From the NCBI RefSeq assembly GCF_026651855.1, contig NZ_CP093280.1:4256001-4320000 (forward strand): DNA of 64,000 nt, given 5' to 3'. The notes beneath the pieces were generated by a model. The model did no database searches. It was not told where the DNA came from and saw only the letters and a list, made by a program, of their open reading frames with translations. The stretch comes from Pseudomonas silvicola (GTDB taxonomy: Bacteria > Pseudomonadota > Gammaproteobacteria > Pseudomonadales > Pseudomonadaceae). Positions 27,075-34,977 of the stretch are shown in pieces; the first letter of the stretch is position 1; each line of letters starts with the position of its first letter. The translations under genes and the position numbers were made by a program.

Positions 27075-27725
27075 CCTGTAGGAGCACAGCTCGCTGGCGA
27101 AGGGTACGACGCGGTCCATCAGGTACACCGCGCTGCCATGTTCGCTAGCAAGCTATGCTCCCACCCACCCACCAGGCTGACGCAGCCTGTGGGAGCACAG
27201 CTTGCTGGCGAAGGGTACAACGCGGTCGGTCAGGCATACCGTGCTGCGTTTTTCGCTAGCAAGCTACGCTCCCACCCACCCACTCATCAGGCGGACGCAG
27301 CCTGTGGGAGCACAGCTTGCTGGCGAAGGGTACAACGCGGTCGGTCAGGCATACCGTGCTGCGTTTTTCGCTAGCAAGCTACGCTCCCACCCACCCACTC
27401 ATCAGGCGGACGCAGCCTGTGGGAGCACAGCTTGCTGGCGAAGGGTACGACGCGGTCGGTCAGGCATACCGTGCTGCGTTTTTCGCTAGCAAGCTACGCT
27501 CCCACCCACTCATCAGGCGGACGCAGCCTGTGGGAGCACAGCTTGCTGGCGAACAGTACGACGCGGTCTGTCAGGTACACCGCGCTGTCATGTTCGCAAG
27601 CAAGCTACGCTCCCACCCACTCATCAGGCGGACGCAGCCTGTGGGAGCACAGCTTGCTGGCGAACGGTACGACGCGGTCTGTCAGGTACACCGCGCTGCC
27701 ATGTTCGCTAGCAAGCTACGCCCAC
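27075..27725. repeat. tandem array of 111-115-bp hairpin units
   Basis: The phrase CCTGTRGGAGCACAGC starts at 27075, 27186, 27301, 27416, 27527 and 27638, a period of 111-115 bp. Each unit has a REP-like arm (GTGGGAGCACAGCTTGCTGG) and, about 60 bases later, its imperfect inverse (GCTAGCAAGCTACGCTCCCA), so each can form one long hairpin. Units are separated by CCACTCATCAGGCGGACGCA. The array fills the gap between the gntR stop and the GH1 stop, so it may also end transcription from both sides. Open frames within it are repeat artefacts. Confidence 0.85.
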
Positions 27726-27729
27726 CGTT

Positions 27730-29070
27730 TCAGCTCAGTGCGTTGCGCTGGGCAATGGCCCCCAACACCTGTGCGCTGCCTTTGACTTCGCGCTTGAATG
27801 TCGTGCGGTCCACCGCCACCAGCCCGAACCGGGGCTTGTAGCCGAACAGCCATTCGAAGTTGTCCAGCAGACTCCAGTGCACATAGCCCAGCACCGGCAC
27901 GCCATCCTGCATGGCCCGTTGCAGGCCGGCCAAGGCTTGCGGGATGTAGGCGGCGCGCCGTGCATCGTTGGAGGTGCTGATGCCATTCTCGGTGACGATG
28001 ACCGGCTTGCCAGTCGCCGCATGGGCATAGCGAACGGCGCCTTCGAGCGACGCCGGGTAGTATTCCTCGCCGCTTTCGGTCAGCTCCGCACCCTTGGGCG
28101 GCAGCATCGCGCCCTTGGCATCGAGCTGCTGGCGGCCGTAGTTCTGCACACCAATGAAATCACTGGTCTTGGCGGCTTCCATCCAGGGGCCGTACACGCT
28201 TTCGCGCTTGGCGTCGCGTTTGCTGTCCGGGCCCACGGCCTGGTCGTCGGTAATGGACAGGCTCACGCCCACCAGCGCATGGGGCGCCACCGATTTGATC
28301 GCCTGGTAGCCTTTGAGGTGGCCTTCCAGCATCAACTTGAGCTTGGGCTGGTATTGGCCAAAATTGGCCACTGAATAATTGGCGCTGCCCGTGGCCCTGG
28401 CCGCCGCCTGCAGCATCTGCGCCTCCACTGCCTTGAACGCAGGCGGGAAGGGCAGCGGCAGCCAGTCCAGAACCGCCAGAATGTTAGGCTCGTTGAGGGT
28501 GGTGGCATGGCTCAGGTGGGCGCCCAGGTGGGTGGCCGCGCGCTCGCAGAACCGTGCGAACAGGTCCGGCGCCCCGGCCGCCTCCCAGCCGCCGCGTGCC
28601 GCGAACCAGCGTGGGGTGGTGAAGTGGTTGAAGGTGACCATGGGGGTGATGCCGCGTTCCAGGCAACTGCCCATCATGCGTTTGTACAGGTCGAGCATGG
28701 CCACTGAAAACTGGCCTTCGGTGGGCTCGATGCGCGCCCACTCCAGGGAGAATCGGTAGGTGTTCAGGCCGATGCCCTTGACCAGGTCCACGTCTTCGTT
28801 CCAGCGGAACAGGCTGTCACAGGCGTCACCGGAGCGTTCGGCGAACACCGTGGGGGTCACTTGTTCCAGCAGCCAGATGTCGGAGTCGCTGTTGTTGCCT
28901 TCGATCTGGTGCCCGGCCGAGGCCGCGCCCCACAAAAAGCCTTTTGGAAACGCGGGGTTCTTGCTGGCGCCATAGCCCACGCCAGGCAGGCTCGCCGCAA
29001 GGGCCAGGGTCGCGCCGCTCAACAGCACATCACGCCGGGTCAGGGGGGCAGAGGAGATTTTCACGGTCAT
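27730..29070 (-). CDS. GH1 beta-glucosidase with Tat signal
   Basis: A 446-residue family 1 glycosidase. The acid/base Glu194 is in TLNEPN and the nucleophile Glu361 is in VIVTENG; HWSLLDNFEW near the end is the glucose-binding stretch. Unusually for GH1 it has an N-terminal export signal: SAPLTRRDVLLSG with the twin Arg at residues 12-13, then a hydrophobic run ending VGYGA near 35, so folded enzyme would go to the periplasm by the Tat route. AAGGA precedes ATG at 29070; GTG at 29073 is possible. It follows the porin gene by about 24 bp in one operon, so uptake and hydrolysis of beta-glucosides are linked. Confidence 0.88.
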   Translation of the reverse strand: MTVKISSAPLTRRDVLLSGATLALAASLPGVGYGASKNPAFPKGFLWGAASAGHQIEGNNSDSDIWLLEQVTPTVFAERSGDACDSLFRWNEDVDLVKGIGLNTYRFSLEWARIEPTEGQFSVAMLDLYKRMMGSCLERGITPMVTFNHFTTPRWFAARGGWEAAGAPDLFARFCERAATHLGAHLSHATTLNEPNILAVLDWLPLPFPPAFKAVEAQMLQAAARATGSANYSVANFGQYQPKLKLMLEGHLKGYQAIKSVAPHALVGVSLSITDDQAVGPDSKRDAKRESVYGPWMEAAKTSDFIGVQNYGRQQLDAKGAMLPPKGAELTESGEEYYPASLEGAVRYAHAATGKPVIVTENGISTSNDARRAAYIPQALAGLQRAMQDGVPVLGYVHWSLLDNFEWLFGYKPRFGLVAVDRTTFKREVKGSAQVLGAIAQRNALS

Positions 29071-29094
29071 CACTTCCTTTTTATTCGAAGGGGT

Positions 29095-30531
29095 TCAACG
29101 ATGCTGGCCCGAATCCAGTCCCAGGAAACTCTCCAGCTGGACATGGAACAGGAAACCGGCGGACATGCCGCTTTTCGGCGCGATACCATTGAAAGGGTTG
29201 ACCGTGTTGACCGGGTCCCAGGTGTACATCACGTAGGGGCTGACCACCACGCCGCGGGTCAGGATCAGGTTGGCGTCCAGTTCCACGGCGTACTCGCCGC
29301 CCGGGCTTGAATAGTCCTGGCCCGCGGTGCGGAACGCGGCGTTGATGTACTTCTGTTCGTGGTCACTGAGCTGCACCCAGTGGGCGCTCAGCGAGTAGGT
29401 GTCATAGGGTCGGGACTTGAACGGCGCGGACAGGATCAGGCCGGTGCTGACCTGGTTGGGAATGCCATTGGGCACGTCTTCTTCGAAGACGTGGCTGCCA
29501 GCGAAATAGGCGCTGAGCGCGGTGGGGCTCATGTCGTTGGACTGGCCGCCATCGGCGCGCCAGAAGGTCTTTTTCAAGCCCAGATAGAAGCCGTTGAGGC
29601 CGTTGGTGGTGGCGGCCGCGTGGGTGGAATCGGTGAGCTGCGGCGTACCGGCCACGGTGTAGTAAGGGTCACTGCCGTCGCGGGTGTTGTGAAAGCCCAC
29701 CAACTCATAGGACTCGGGATAGGCCGTGTTGGAAAAGTCCGTACGGTAGGCCACGTTGGCCAGGTAGGTGGTGGACATGTTGCCGCCTGAGCTGCCGGCT
29801 CCGCGCTCCCAGCCATTGGTAAACGGATAGGCGTCATTGACGCGCCACGTGCCGACCTGCGCGCTCAAGGCAGGGGTGAACTGGTAATTCATCCGTGCGC
29901 CCCAATTGGCATAGGGGGCAGGGTTCGCGCCGGCGGCGTCCGGTAGGGTGGTGCAGCCCAATCCCACGTTGCACAGGGGTAGGGCGAAGTAGTTGCCGGC
30001 ATTGCTGATGCCGCCTTCGACGGTCAGCTTGTCCTGCAGCAGCTTCTGCTCCAGCGTGAACAAGGTGAGGTGGCTGACCCGTGGAATGTACGGGCTGGAT
30101 TTGCTCGACAGCACGTCCCCGGCTTGTGCGCCGAAGTCCAGGTTATTGCGGTAAGGCACGTACAGCTCGTTGAAATGTACGCGGGTACCTTGCCAGCCAA
30201 TGATCTTCTCGAGATCGAAATCCACGCCCACATCGAACAGCGTCAGTGACTCGTGGTTGCCGGTGTCCGTGCCCACGTCCGGGTTGGCGAGGTAGAACTG
30301 GGTCAACCCCAGGTGCGGGCTGATGCCGTGGTCGTCCAGCCATTTACCTTGCTTTTCCAGTGGCGGCGGGGTCAGCACAGGAATGAAGGAGTCTGGAATG
30401 CCGACACTCGGGCCAATGGGTTCACCGGGGTATTCCAGGCTGGCGAGCTCAAGCTGTGCCAGTTCGGCGAAACTGGGGGAGGCACACAACAGCGAGACAG
30501 CGAACAGTGAATACGGGGCGTATTTGTTCAT
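29095..30531 (-). CDS. OprB-family carbohydrate porin
   Basis: A 478-residue outer-membrane beta-barrel protein with a Sec signal (residues 1-22, cleavage after SFA). It shows the OprB pattern: HLGLTQFYLANPDVGTDTG near residue 80, alternating amphipathic strands and a C-terminal strand region MSAGFLFHVQLESFLGL. It would admit sugars or glycosides. AGAAGG stands before the ATG, preceded by the A-rich AACAATAATAAAAG (30541-30554), a possible Hfq/Crc site. A promoter at 30835-30925, nearly the same as that of the aromatic operon, lies 300 bp upstream with a small frame between. Confidence 0.88.
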   Translation of the reverse strand: MNKYAPYSLFAVSLLCASPSFAELAQLELASLEYPGEPIGPSVGIPDSFIPVLTPPPLEKQGKWLDDHGISPHLGLTQFYLANPDVGTDTGNHESLTLFDVGVDFDLEKIIGWQGTRVHFNELYVPYRNNLDFGAQAGDVLSSKSSPYIPRVSHLTLFTLEQKLLQDKLTVEGGISNAGNYFALPLCNVGLGCTTLPDAAGANPAPYANWGARMNYQFTPALSAQVGTWRVNDAYPFTNGWERGAGSSGGNMSTTYLANVAYRTDFSNTAYPESYELVGFHNTRDGSDPYYTVAGTPQLTDSTHAAATTNGLNGFYLGLKKTFWRADGGQSNDMSPTALSAYFAGSHVFEEDVPNGIPNQVSTGLILSAPFKSRPYDTYSLSAHWVQLSDHEQKYINAAFRTAGQDYSSPGGEYAVELDANLILTRGVVVSPYVMYTWDPVNTVNPFNGIAPKSGMSAGFLFHVQLESFLGLDSGQHR

Positions 30532-30540
30532 GGATACCTT

Positions 30541-30554
30541 CTTTTATTATTGTT
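30541..30554 (-). promoter_or_regulatory. candidate Hfq/Crc (CA) motif in the porin leader
   Basis: The mRNA strand reads AACAATAATAAAAG directly before the AGAAGG ribosome site. It fits the AANAANAA pattern bound by Hfq-Crc in Pseudomonas to block translation when a preferred carbon source is present. A short match only. Confidence 0.4.
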
Positions 30555-30666
30555 GTGGCTCTGTTCACAAGGCGCACGAATCCCTGCCAGCGGAGGCGGC
30601 GCTTCCAGCATTGCTTGAGGTGACTCAGGTATCAGATCCGGGCGTATCCGGCCCGTGTGGCACGTA

Positions 30667-30834
30667 TCAACTTGAAGACGTACGTGGGCCGTTGAGGCAC
30701 TGCGGCGGTATCGCCTGCGTGTTGGGGTGGCCGGTGGCGCGCTCCAGGTCAGGGGCGCGCGCGAGCGATGTGAGCAGGCACGGCAAGCTGTGGGGGGCAG
30801 CGTCTACCGCTGCGGCAAGCTGGGTAGTGGTCAT
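30667..30834 (-). CDS. 55-codon leader frame or gene remnant
   Basis: ATG at 30834 opens a 55-codon frame with strongly G/C-ending codons (starts MTTTQLAAAVDAAPHSLPC). It stands directly behind the promoter, at the position that the first amidohydrolase gene holds in the sister operon. It has no recognisable domain and ends 136 bp before the porin start. It may be the N-terminal remnant of a deleted enzyme gene or a leader peptide; I cannot choose. The rest of the gap to the porin holds no other gene. Confidence 0.4.
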   Translation of the reverse strand: MTTTQLAAAVDAAPHSLPCLLTSLARAPDLERATGHPNTQAIPPQCLNGPRTSSS

Positions 30835-30925
30835 GGCATCTGTTTTTATGATTGTTGATGCCAAGGATCCTATACAGAATGAAAATTCGAAGCAATATAA
30901 AATATTAAAAATGATGTATCGATAA
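30835..30925 (-). promoter_or_regulatory. promoter/operator of the porin-GH1 operon
   Basis: Read leftward it gives TTGCTT, a 17-base spacer and TAGGAT. The block aligns over about 80 bp with 25664-25760: both have TATGATTGT, GATCCTATA, AATGAA and a 23-bp identical AT-rich run (about 30891-30913). Two duplicated promoters in one locus strongly suggest one regulator. Confidence 0.7.
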
Positions 30926-31020
30926 TTTGTACATGCTTTGGCGAGGTAAACGGGGGAATCTCCCGGTCAGGCGGTTGAGCGGGGAGCACGGGGGAAGGGG
31001 GCGTGATGCCCACCGCAGGG

Positions 31021-31443
31021 CTAAAGATGGGCCCGGTCGATGCCATTGCTGGCGCGCAGGATGTCGGCCATCACCGCCAGGGCAATTTGCGCCGGCGTCT
31101 TGCTGCCCAGGCTGAGGGCGAACTGGGCGCAGAATTCGGCCACGGGGGACAGCCCGGCGATCAACAGCTTTAGCGCCGGGCCTACGTGCAGTTGGACCTT
31201 TGATTGGGCGTCATCCAGGATAACCTTCGCGGCGGTCCCCGGGTGCTGCACGACCTCACAGGTCTGTGCTACCACGTCTACTCGCCGCACCACGGCCCCC
31301 TCACCTGACAGGGCGCCACGCATCAGGTGCAGGTCATGCAACGTACGGTCCGTTGGCACCAGGTGTTCGACCAGCACCAGCAGGCTACCGCCACAGGGCA
31401 ACGCCACGGGGGTGTCATGGCCGCCGGCCCCGTAGCGGATCAA
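31021..31443 (-). pseudogene. gutted xdhC-like maturation factor gene
   Basis: The reading frame shows recognisable XdhC pieces. The LPCGG motif with its flanks (HDTPVALPCGGSLLVLVEHL) is the end of the N-terminal CoxI-type domain. KLLIAGLSPVAEFCAQFALSLG is the start of the Rossmann domain. The C-terminal end is SKTPAQIALAVMADILRASNG. The first about 80 residues and almost the whole Rossmann domain are missing, and no start codon fits. XdhC proteins insert sulfurated molybdenum cofactor into xanthine-dehydrogenase-type enzymes, so this gene probably once served NicB. It lies 8 bp downstream of nicT in the nic operon. A cofactor chaperone for NicB must then come from elsewhere. Confidence 0.7.
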
Positions 31444-31451
31444 CTGTTGCC

Positions 31452-32759
31452 TCAGCGGTTCACGGTTCTGGCCGGCAGGGCCAGCACCAGCAGCGAGCTG
31501 AGCAACAGGCACCCGGCGAATATCCACAGGGCGATCTGAGGGCTGTGGAAATGGTCCATCACCGCGCCCATCAGCGAGTTGCTGACCAGGCCGGCGATGT
31601 TCGCCACCGAGCATGCCAGGGCGAAACCGGTCGCTGCCGCGGTACCCTTGAGGAAGGTGGCGGGCAGACTGAAGAACACCGGCACCGCGCCGATGATGGT
31701 CAGCGATGCCAGGGAGAACAGCAGCACCGTGATGGCGACGTCATGGGTGAAGAAGGTGCTGAGGAACATCGAGGCAGCGCCGATGATGAATGGCACCACG
31801 ATGTGCCAGCGGCGCTCGCGGCGGCGGTCGGAACTGGCACCGATGGCGAGCATGCCGATCAGCCCGGCCAGGCTGGGAATCGCGACCAGCAGGCCGATCT
31901 GGCTCGGGTCGGCCACGCCGGCGTTGCGGATGAAGGTGGGCAGCCAGAACCCCATCGCATAGGCGCTGAGCAGGATGGAGAAGTCGATGCCGCCAAGCAT
32001 CCACACCTTGATGTCGAAGAAGCCATCGCGGAAGGACTGGCCGCCCTTGTTTTCGCTGTCATCCTGGTCGAGCAGGCGCTTGAGTTCCAGCTTTTCAATA
32101 GCGCTCAGCCACGTTGCCTGGCTGATGCCGTTGGGCAGCACCACCACGCATAGAAAGCCCAGCAGCACCGTAGGGACGGCTTCGAGCAGGAACAGCCACT
32201 GCCAGCTGGCCAGGCCGCCGACCTTGTCGAAGTTGCCCATGATCCAACCGGAAATGGGGCTGCCCAGCAGGCTGGACAGCGGCAGGCCGATCATGAACAG
32301 GGCGATGATGCGGCTGCGGCGGTAGGACGGAAACCACTGGCTGAGGTAGTACAGCACCCCCGGCAGAAACCCCGCTTCGGCGGCGCCAAGCAGGAAGCGC
32401 AGGGTGTAGAACTGCCACTCGCTGGTGACGAACATGGTCAGCCCGGACAGCAGCCCCCAGCTGATCATGATGCGGGCGATCCATAGCCGCGCGCCGACTT
32501 TTTCCAGGGCCAGGTTGCTGGGCACTTCAAACAGGATATAGCCGACGAAGAACAGGCCGGCACCCAGGCCATAGGCGGTCTCGCTCATGTGCAGGGTGTC
32601 GAGCATCTGCAGTTTGGCGAAACCGACGTTGATGCGGTCCAGGTAGGAGGCCAGATAACAGAAACACAGGAACGGAATCAGGCGCCAGATGATCTTGCGG
32701 TAGAGCGTGGTGCTGCTGACCGGGGCTATCGGCATGGCGGAAGCTTGGCTCAGTGACAT
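31452..32759 (-). CDS. nicT: MFS transporter NicT
   Basis: A 435-residue, 12-segment major facilitator of the anion:cation symporter group, with LDRINVGFAKLQM in the first segment/loop and RFLLGAAEAGFLPGVLYYL in segments 4-5, as in nicotinate, phthalate and tartrate carriers. AGGAG lies before the ATG at 32759. In the P. putida nic cluster NicT stands at this place and is thought to move a pyridine or a maleamate-type intermediate. A 175-bp gap with a possible own operator (TGTACACATTATAA on the minus strand, near 32853-32866) separates it from nicF. No nicP porin follows; a decayed xdhC-like gene takes that place. Confidence 0.85.
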   Translation of the reverse strand: MSLSQASAMPIAPVSSTTLYRKIIWRLIPFLCFCYLASYLDRINVGFAKLQMLDTLHMSETAYGLGAGLFFVGYILFEVPSNLALEKVGARLWIARIMISWGLLSGLTMFVTSEWQFYTLRFLLGAAEAGFLPGVLYYLSQWFPSYRRSRIIALFMIGLPLSSLLGSPISGWIMGNFDKVGGLASWQWLFLLEAVPTVLLGFLCVVVLPNGISQATWLSAIEKLELKRLLDQDDSENKGGQSFRDGFFDIKVWMLGGIDFSILLSAYAMGFWLPTFIRNAGVADPSQIGLLVAIPSLAGLIGMLAIGASSDRRRERRWHIVVPFIIGAASMFLSTFFTHDVAITVLLFSLASLTIIGAVPVFFSLPATFLKGTAAATGFALACSVANIAGLVSNSLMGAVMDHFHSPQIALWIFAGCLLLSSLLVLALPARTVNR

Positions 32760-32934
32760 GGTGGAACTCCTGGATCTGCCGCGAAAGCACAGCGGCGCAA
32801 GTCGGTTCATGGGGGGGGCAGTCAGGAATGAGAGGCTTCAGGACGGCCTTTTTTTATAATGTGTACAGCCGCCTCTGTACCGGGGCGGTCTGTGTGTGCC
32901 AGCGATGAGCGTCCCTGCTCGGCCGTGGTGTTGC

Positions 32935-33561
32935 TCAGTGGGCACCGAGGTAAGCCAACGCCTCCTGCTTGTCCACCACGTCGCCGTACTTGCTGTCGAT
33001 GTCGAACAGGTTGGCGTCGTGGGGCGCCTGGTGACGGTCACCAACGCACTGGCGGACAACGATGGTGCGAAACCCATGCTGCACGCCATCGACTGCCGTG
33101 GCTCGAACGCAGCCGCTGGTGGAGCAGCCTGCGAGGATCAGGGTGTCGACGTTCAGGGCCTGCAGCATCGGTGCCAGCGCGGTGCCGAAGAAACTGCTGG
33201 CGTATTGCTTGGTCAACACCACTTCTTCAGGCAGGGGCAATACCTGGGGGCAAAACGCGGCCAGTGGGTTGCCTTCAACCATATCCTTCATGACCGGCGC
33301 TTTCTTGACCCACATGCCGCCGTCGGCGAAGTGGCCGGGGTGGTAGCGGATGTTGGTGTGGATCACCGGGATGCCCGCTTGCCTGGCCGCGGCGAGCAGC
33401 GCCACACTCTCTGCCACGGCACTGACCACCCCCGGTGCGAACAAGGGCGCGCCCTCTGTTGTGTAGCCTTGCATGAAGTCGATCATCAGCAGGGCGGGGC
33501 GCTGGCCGAAGCCGATGCGGTTGCCCCACACGCCCTGATAATTGTCCTGTGCACTGACCAT
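32935..33561 (-). CDS. nicF: maleamate amidohydrolase NicF
   Basis: A 208-residue isochorismatase-fold amidase. The catalytic triad is Asp28 (MIDFMQGY), Lys118 (VLTKQY) and Cys151 (GCSTSGCV). It converts maleamate to maleate and ammonia, the step before NicE. Start 33561 follows GAGGAACAGACC; a longer frame at 33603 overlaps nicE. This is the complete copy, and its first 104 codons are duplicated in the chimera at 34338-34967. Confidence 0.9.
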   Translation of the reverse strand: MVSAQDNYQGVWGNRIGFGQRPALLMIDFMQGYTTEGAPLFAPGVVSAVAESVALLAAARQAGIPVIHTNIRYHPGHFADGGMWVKKAPVMKDMVEGNPLAAFCPQVLPLPEEVVLTKQYASSFFGTALAPMLQALNVDTLILAGCSTSGCVRATAVDGVQHGFRTIVVRQCVGDRHQAPHDANLFDIDSKYGDVVDKQEALAYLGAH

Positions 33562-34652
33562 GGTCTGTTCCTCAGTAGGCGCCCGACAGCAAGGCACCGG
33601 CACCGGGCACTATCGGCTCCAGGTCCAGTGCCTTGAGCATGGCATAGGTGGTGGCGATGGCGGCGGTCAGCACCGGCTTTCCGGTCTGCGCCTCGACCTT
33701 GGCAACTGCGCCCAGCGACGGCATTTGTACGCAGGCCGAGAGCACGATCACGTCCACGCCTTCCAGGTCCAGGCCGGCGACGATGCCGGGCAGGCGTGCG
33801 GGGTCGTGTCGTGCCACGTCGAGGTTGTCCGGGATTTCCAGTGCATGCCAGACCTTGACCTCGATGCCTTCGTGCTGGATGTAGTCCACCACCAGCTCGG
33901 TCAGGGGCTTCATGTAGGGGGCGACCAGGGCGATGCGCCTGGCACCCAGCACGTTCAAGCCATCCACCAGGGCGCCGGCGCTGGTGATCACGTTGGCCTG
34001 GGAGTCGTTGTCGCGCACCACCTGGCCCAGGCGCTGCTGGGACTCGCGGTGGTAGCCGCGGCCCATGGACATGATCGCCACCAGGCAGGCGTAGCCCAGC
34101 ACGTCGACGCGGGCGTCGGACAGCTCCAGGGCGCAGCGGTCGGACTGGGCGTCCATGGCCGCCAGTTCTTCCTTCTTCACGTGCTTCATGCGCATGCGCG
34201 CCGAATGGAAGGTGAAGCGCTGCGGGCGGATCAACTGGCGTGCAGTGAGCATCGCCGGGATCTCGGTTTCCATGGTGGTGTTGGAACTCGGCACTATCTG
34301 GCCGATGCGGTACAGCTGGTTCATGAGAGTCTCCAGGTCAGCAGAAGGAGTGGCCGAGGAAGTTGCCCAGGGCGGCAAAAAAGCCGTCGAAGTCGTCCCA
34401 GGGGATCATGTGGCCGGCCTCGGGGGCATGGCTGATTTCGATGGCCGGGTGCAAGGCGTGGATCGCGGCTTCGTCCTCGGGCAGGATGACGCCGCCTCGC
34501 CCAGCCACCATGAGCAGGGCAGGCTGGCGCAGGGCAGGGAAGTCCTGGTGAATGTCCACGCTGTGGAATTCCTGGTACGCCTGCACGATGGCCGGCTCGA
34601 AGCAGGTGTGCAGCCATTCGGCACGCAGCGCGCGCTGCTCCAGCGTCCAGGA
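33247..34652. repeat. 1406-bp tandem duplication, copy A
   Basis: This segment and 34653-36058 agree except at about six bases. The 17-bp sequence GGGGCAAAACGCGGCCA stands at 33247, 34653 and 36059, marking both ends and the joint. Copy A has the nicF 5' part, a whole nicE and the nicD 3' part. Confidence 0.95.
33572..34324 (-). CDS. nicE: maleate isomerase NicE, copy A
   Basis: A 250-residue Asp/Glu-racemase-fold maleate cis-trans isomerase that makes fumarate. The two catalytic Cys are residues 80 (GYACLVAIM) and 198 (SACVQMP); the NTTMETE stretch near residue 15 binds carboxylate. It is identical to copy B at 34978-35730 except for a Lys instead of Met near residue 210. GGAG precedes the ATG. 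It is followed by intact nicF at normal spacing (10 bp). Confidence 0.9.
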   Translation of the reverse strand: MNQLYRIGQIVPSSNTTMETEIPAMLTARQLIRPQRFTFHSARMRMKHVKKEELAAMDAQSDRCALELSDARVDVLGYACLVAIMSMGRGYHRESQQRLGQVVRDNDSQANVITSAGALVDGLNVLGARRIALVAPYMKPLTELVVDYIQHEGIEVKVWHALEIPDNLDVARHDPARLPGIVAGLDLEGVDVIVLSACVQMPSLGAVAKVEAQTGKPVLTAAIATTYAMLKALDLEPIVPGAGALLSGAY

Positions 34653-34967
34653 GGGGCAAAACGCGGCCAGTGGGTTGCCTTCAACCATATCCTTCATGAC
34701 CGGCGCTTTCTTGACCCACATGCCGCCGTCGGCGAAGTGGCCGGGGTGGTAGCGGATGTTGGTGTGGATCACCGGGATGCCCGCTTGCCTGGCCGCGGCG
34801 AGCAGCGACACACTCTCTGCCACGGCACTGACCACCCCCGGTGCGAACAAGGGCGCGCCCTCTGTTGTGTAGCCTTGCATGAAGTCGATCATCAGCAGGG
34901 CGGGGCGCTGGCCGAAGCCGATGCGGTTGCCCCACACGCCCTGATAATTGTCCTGTGCACTGACCAT
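34338..34967 (-). CDS. chimeric NicF N-terminus / NicD C-terminus
   Basis: A 209-codon in-frame fusion. Residues 1-104 are NicF to AAFCP, then NicD from SWTLEQRAL to its end. It keeps Asp28 of NicF but lacks Lys118 and Cys151, and keeps the NicD His but lacks Ser101 and Asp126. Neither hydrolase can therefore be active. Both parents happen to encode AAFCP over the shared bases, which preserved the frame. The final residue changed from Gly to Cys. It has the nicF ribosome site and should be made, and its product is expected to be unstable. Confidence 0.88.
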   Translation of the reverse strand: MVSAQDNYQGVWGNRIGFGQRPALLMIDFMQGYTTEGAPLFAPGVVSAVAESVSLLAAARQAGIPVIHTNIRYHPGHFADGGMWVKKAPVMKDMVEGNPLAAFCPSWTLEQRALRAEWLHTCFEPAIVQAYQEFHSVDIHQDFPALRQPALLMVAGRGGVILPEDEAAIHALHPAIEISHAPEAGHMIPWDDFDGFFAALGNFLGHSFC

Positions 34968-34977
34968 GGTCTGTTCC

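Noticed and set aside
27138-27841. Series of 78-174-codon frames
   Set aside because: They are translations of the 111-115-bp repeat; the peptides repeat with the DNA period and have no independent start signals.
30541-31020. Missing nicP porin next to nicT
   Set aside because: The nearby porin is of the OprB carbohydrate type in a separate operon with its own promoter, not the OprD-type NicP.
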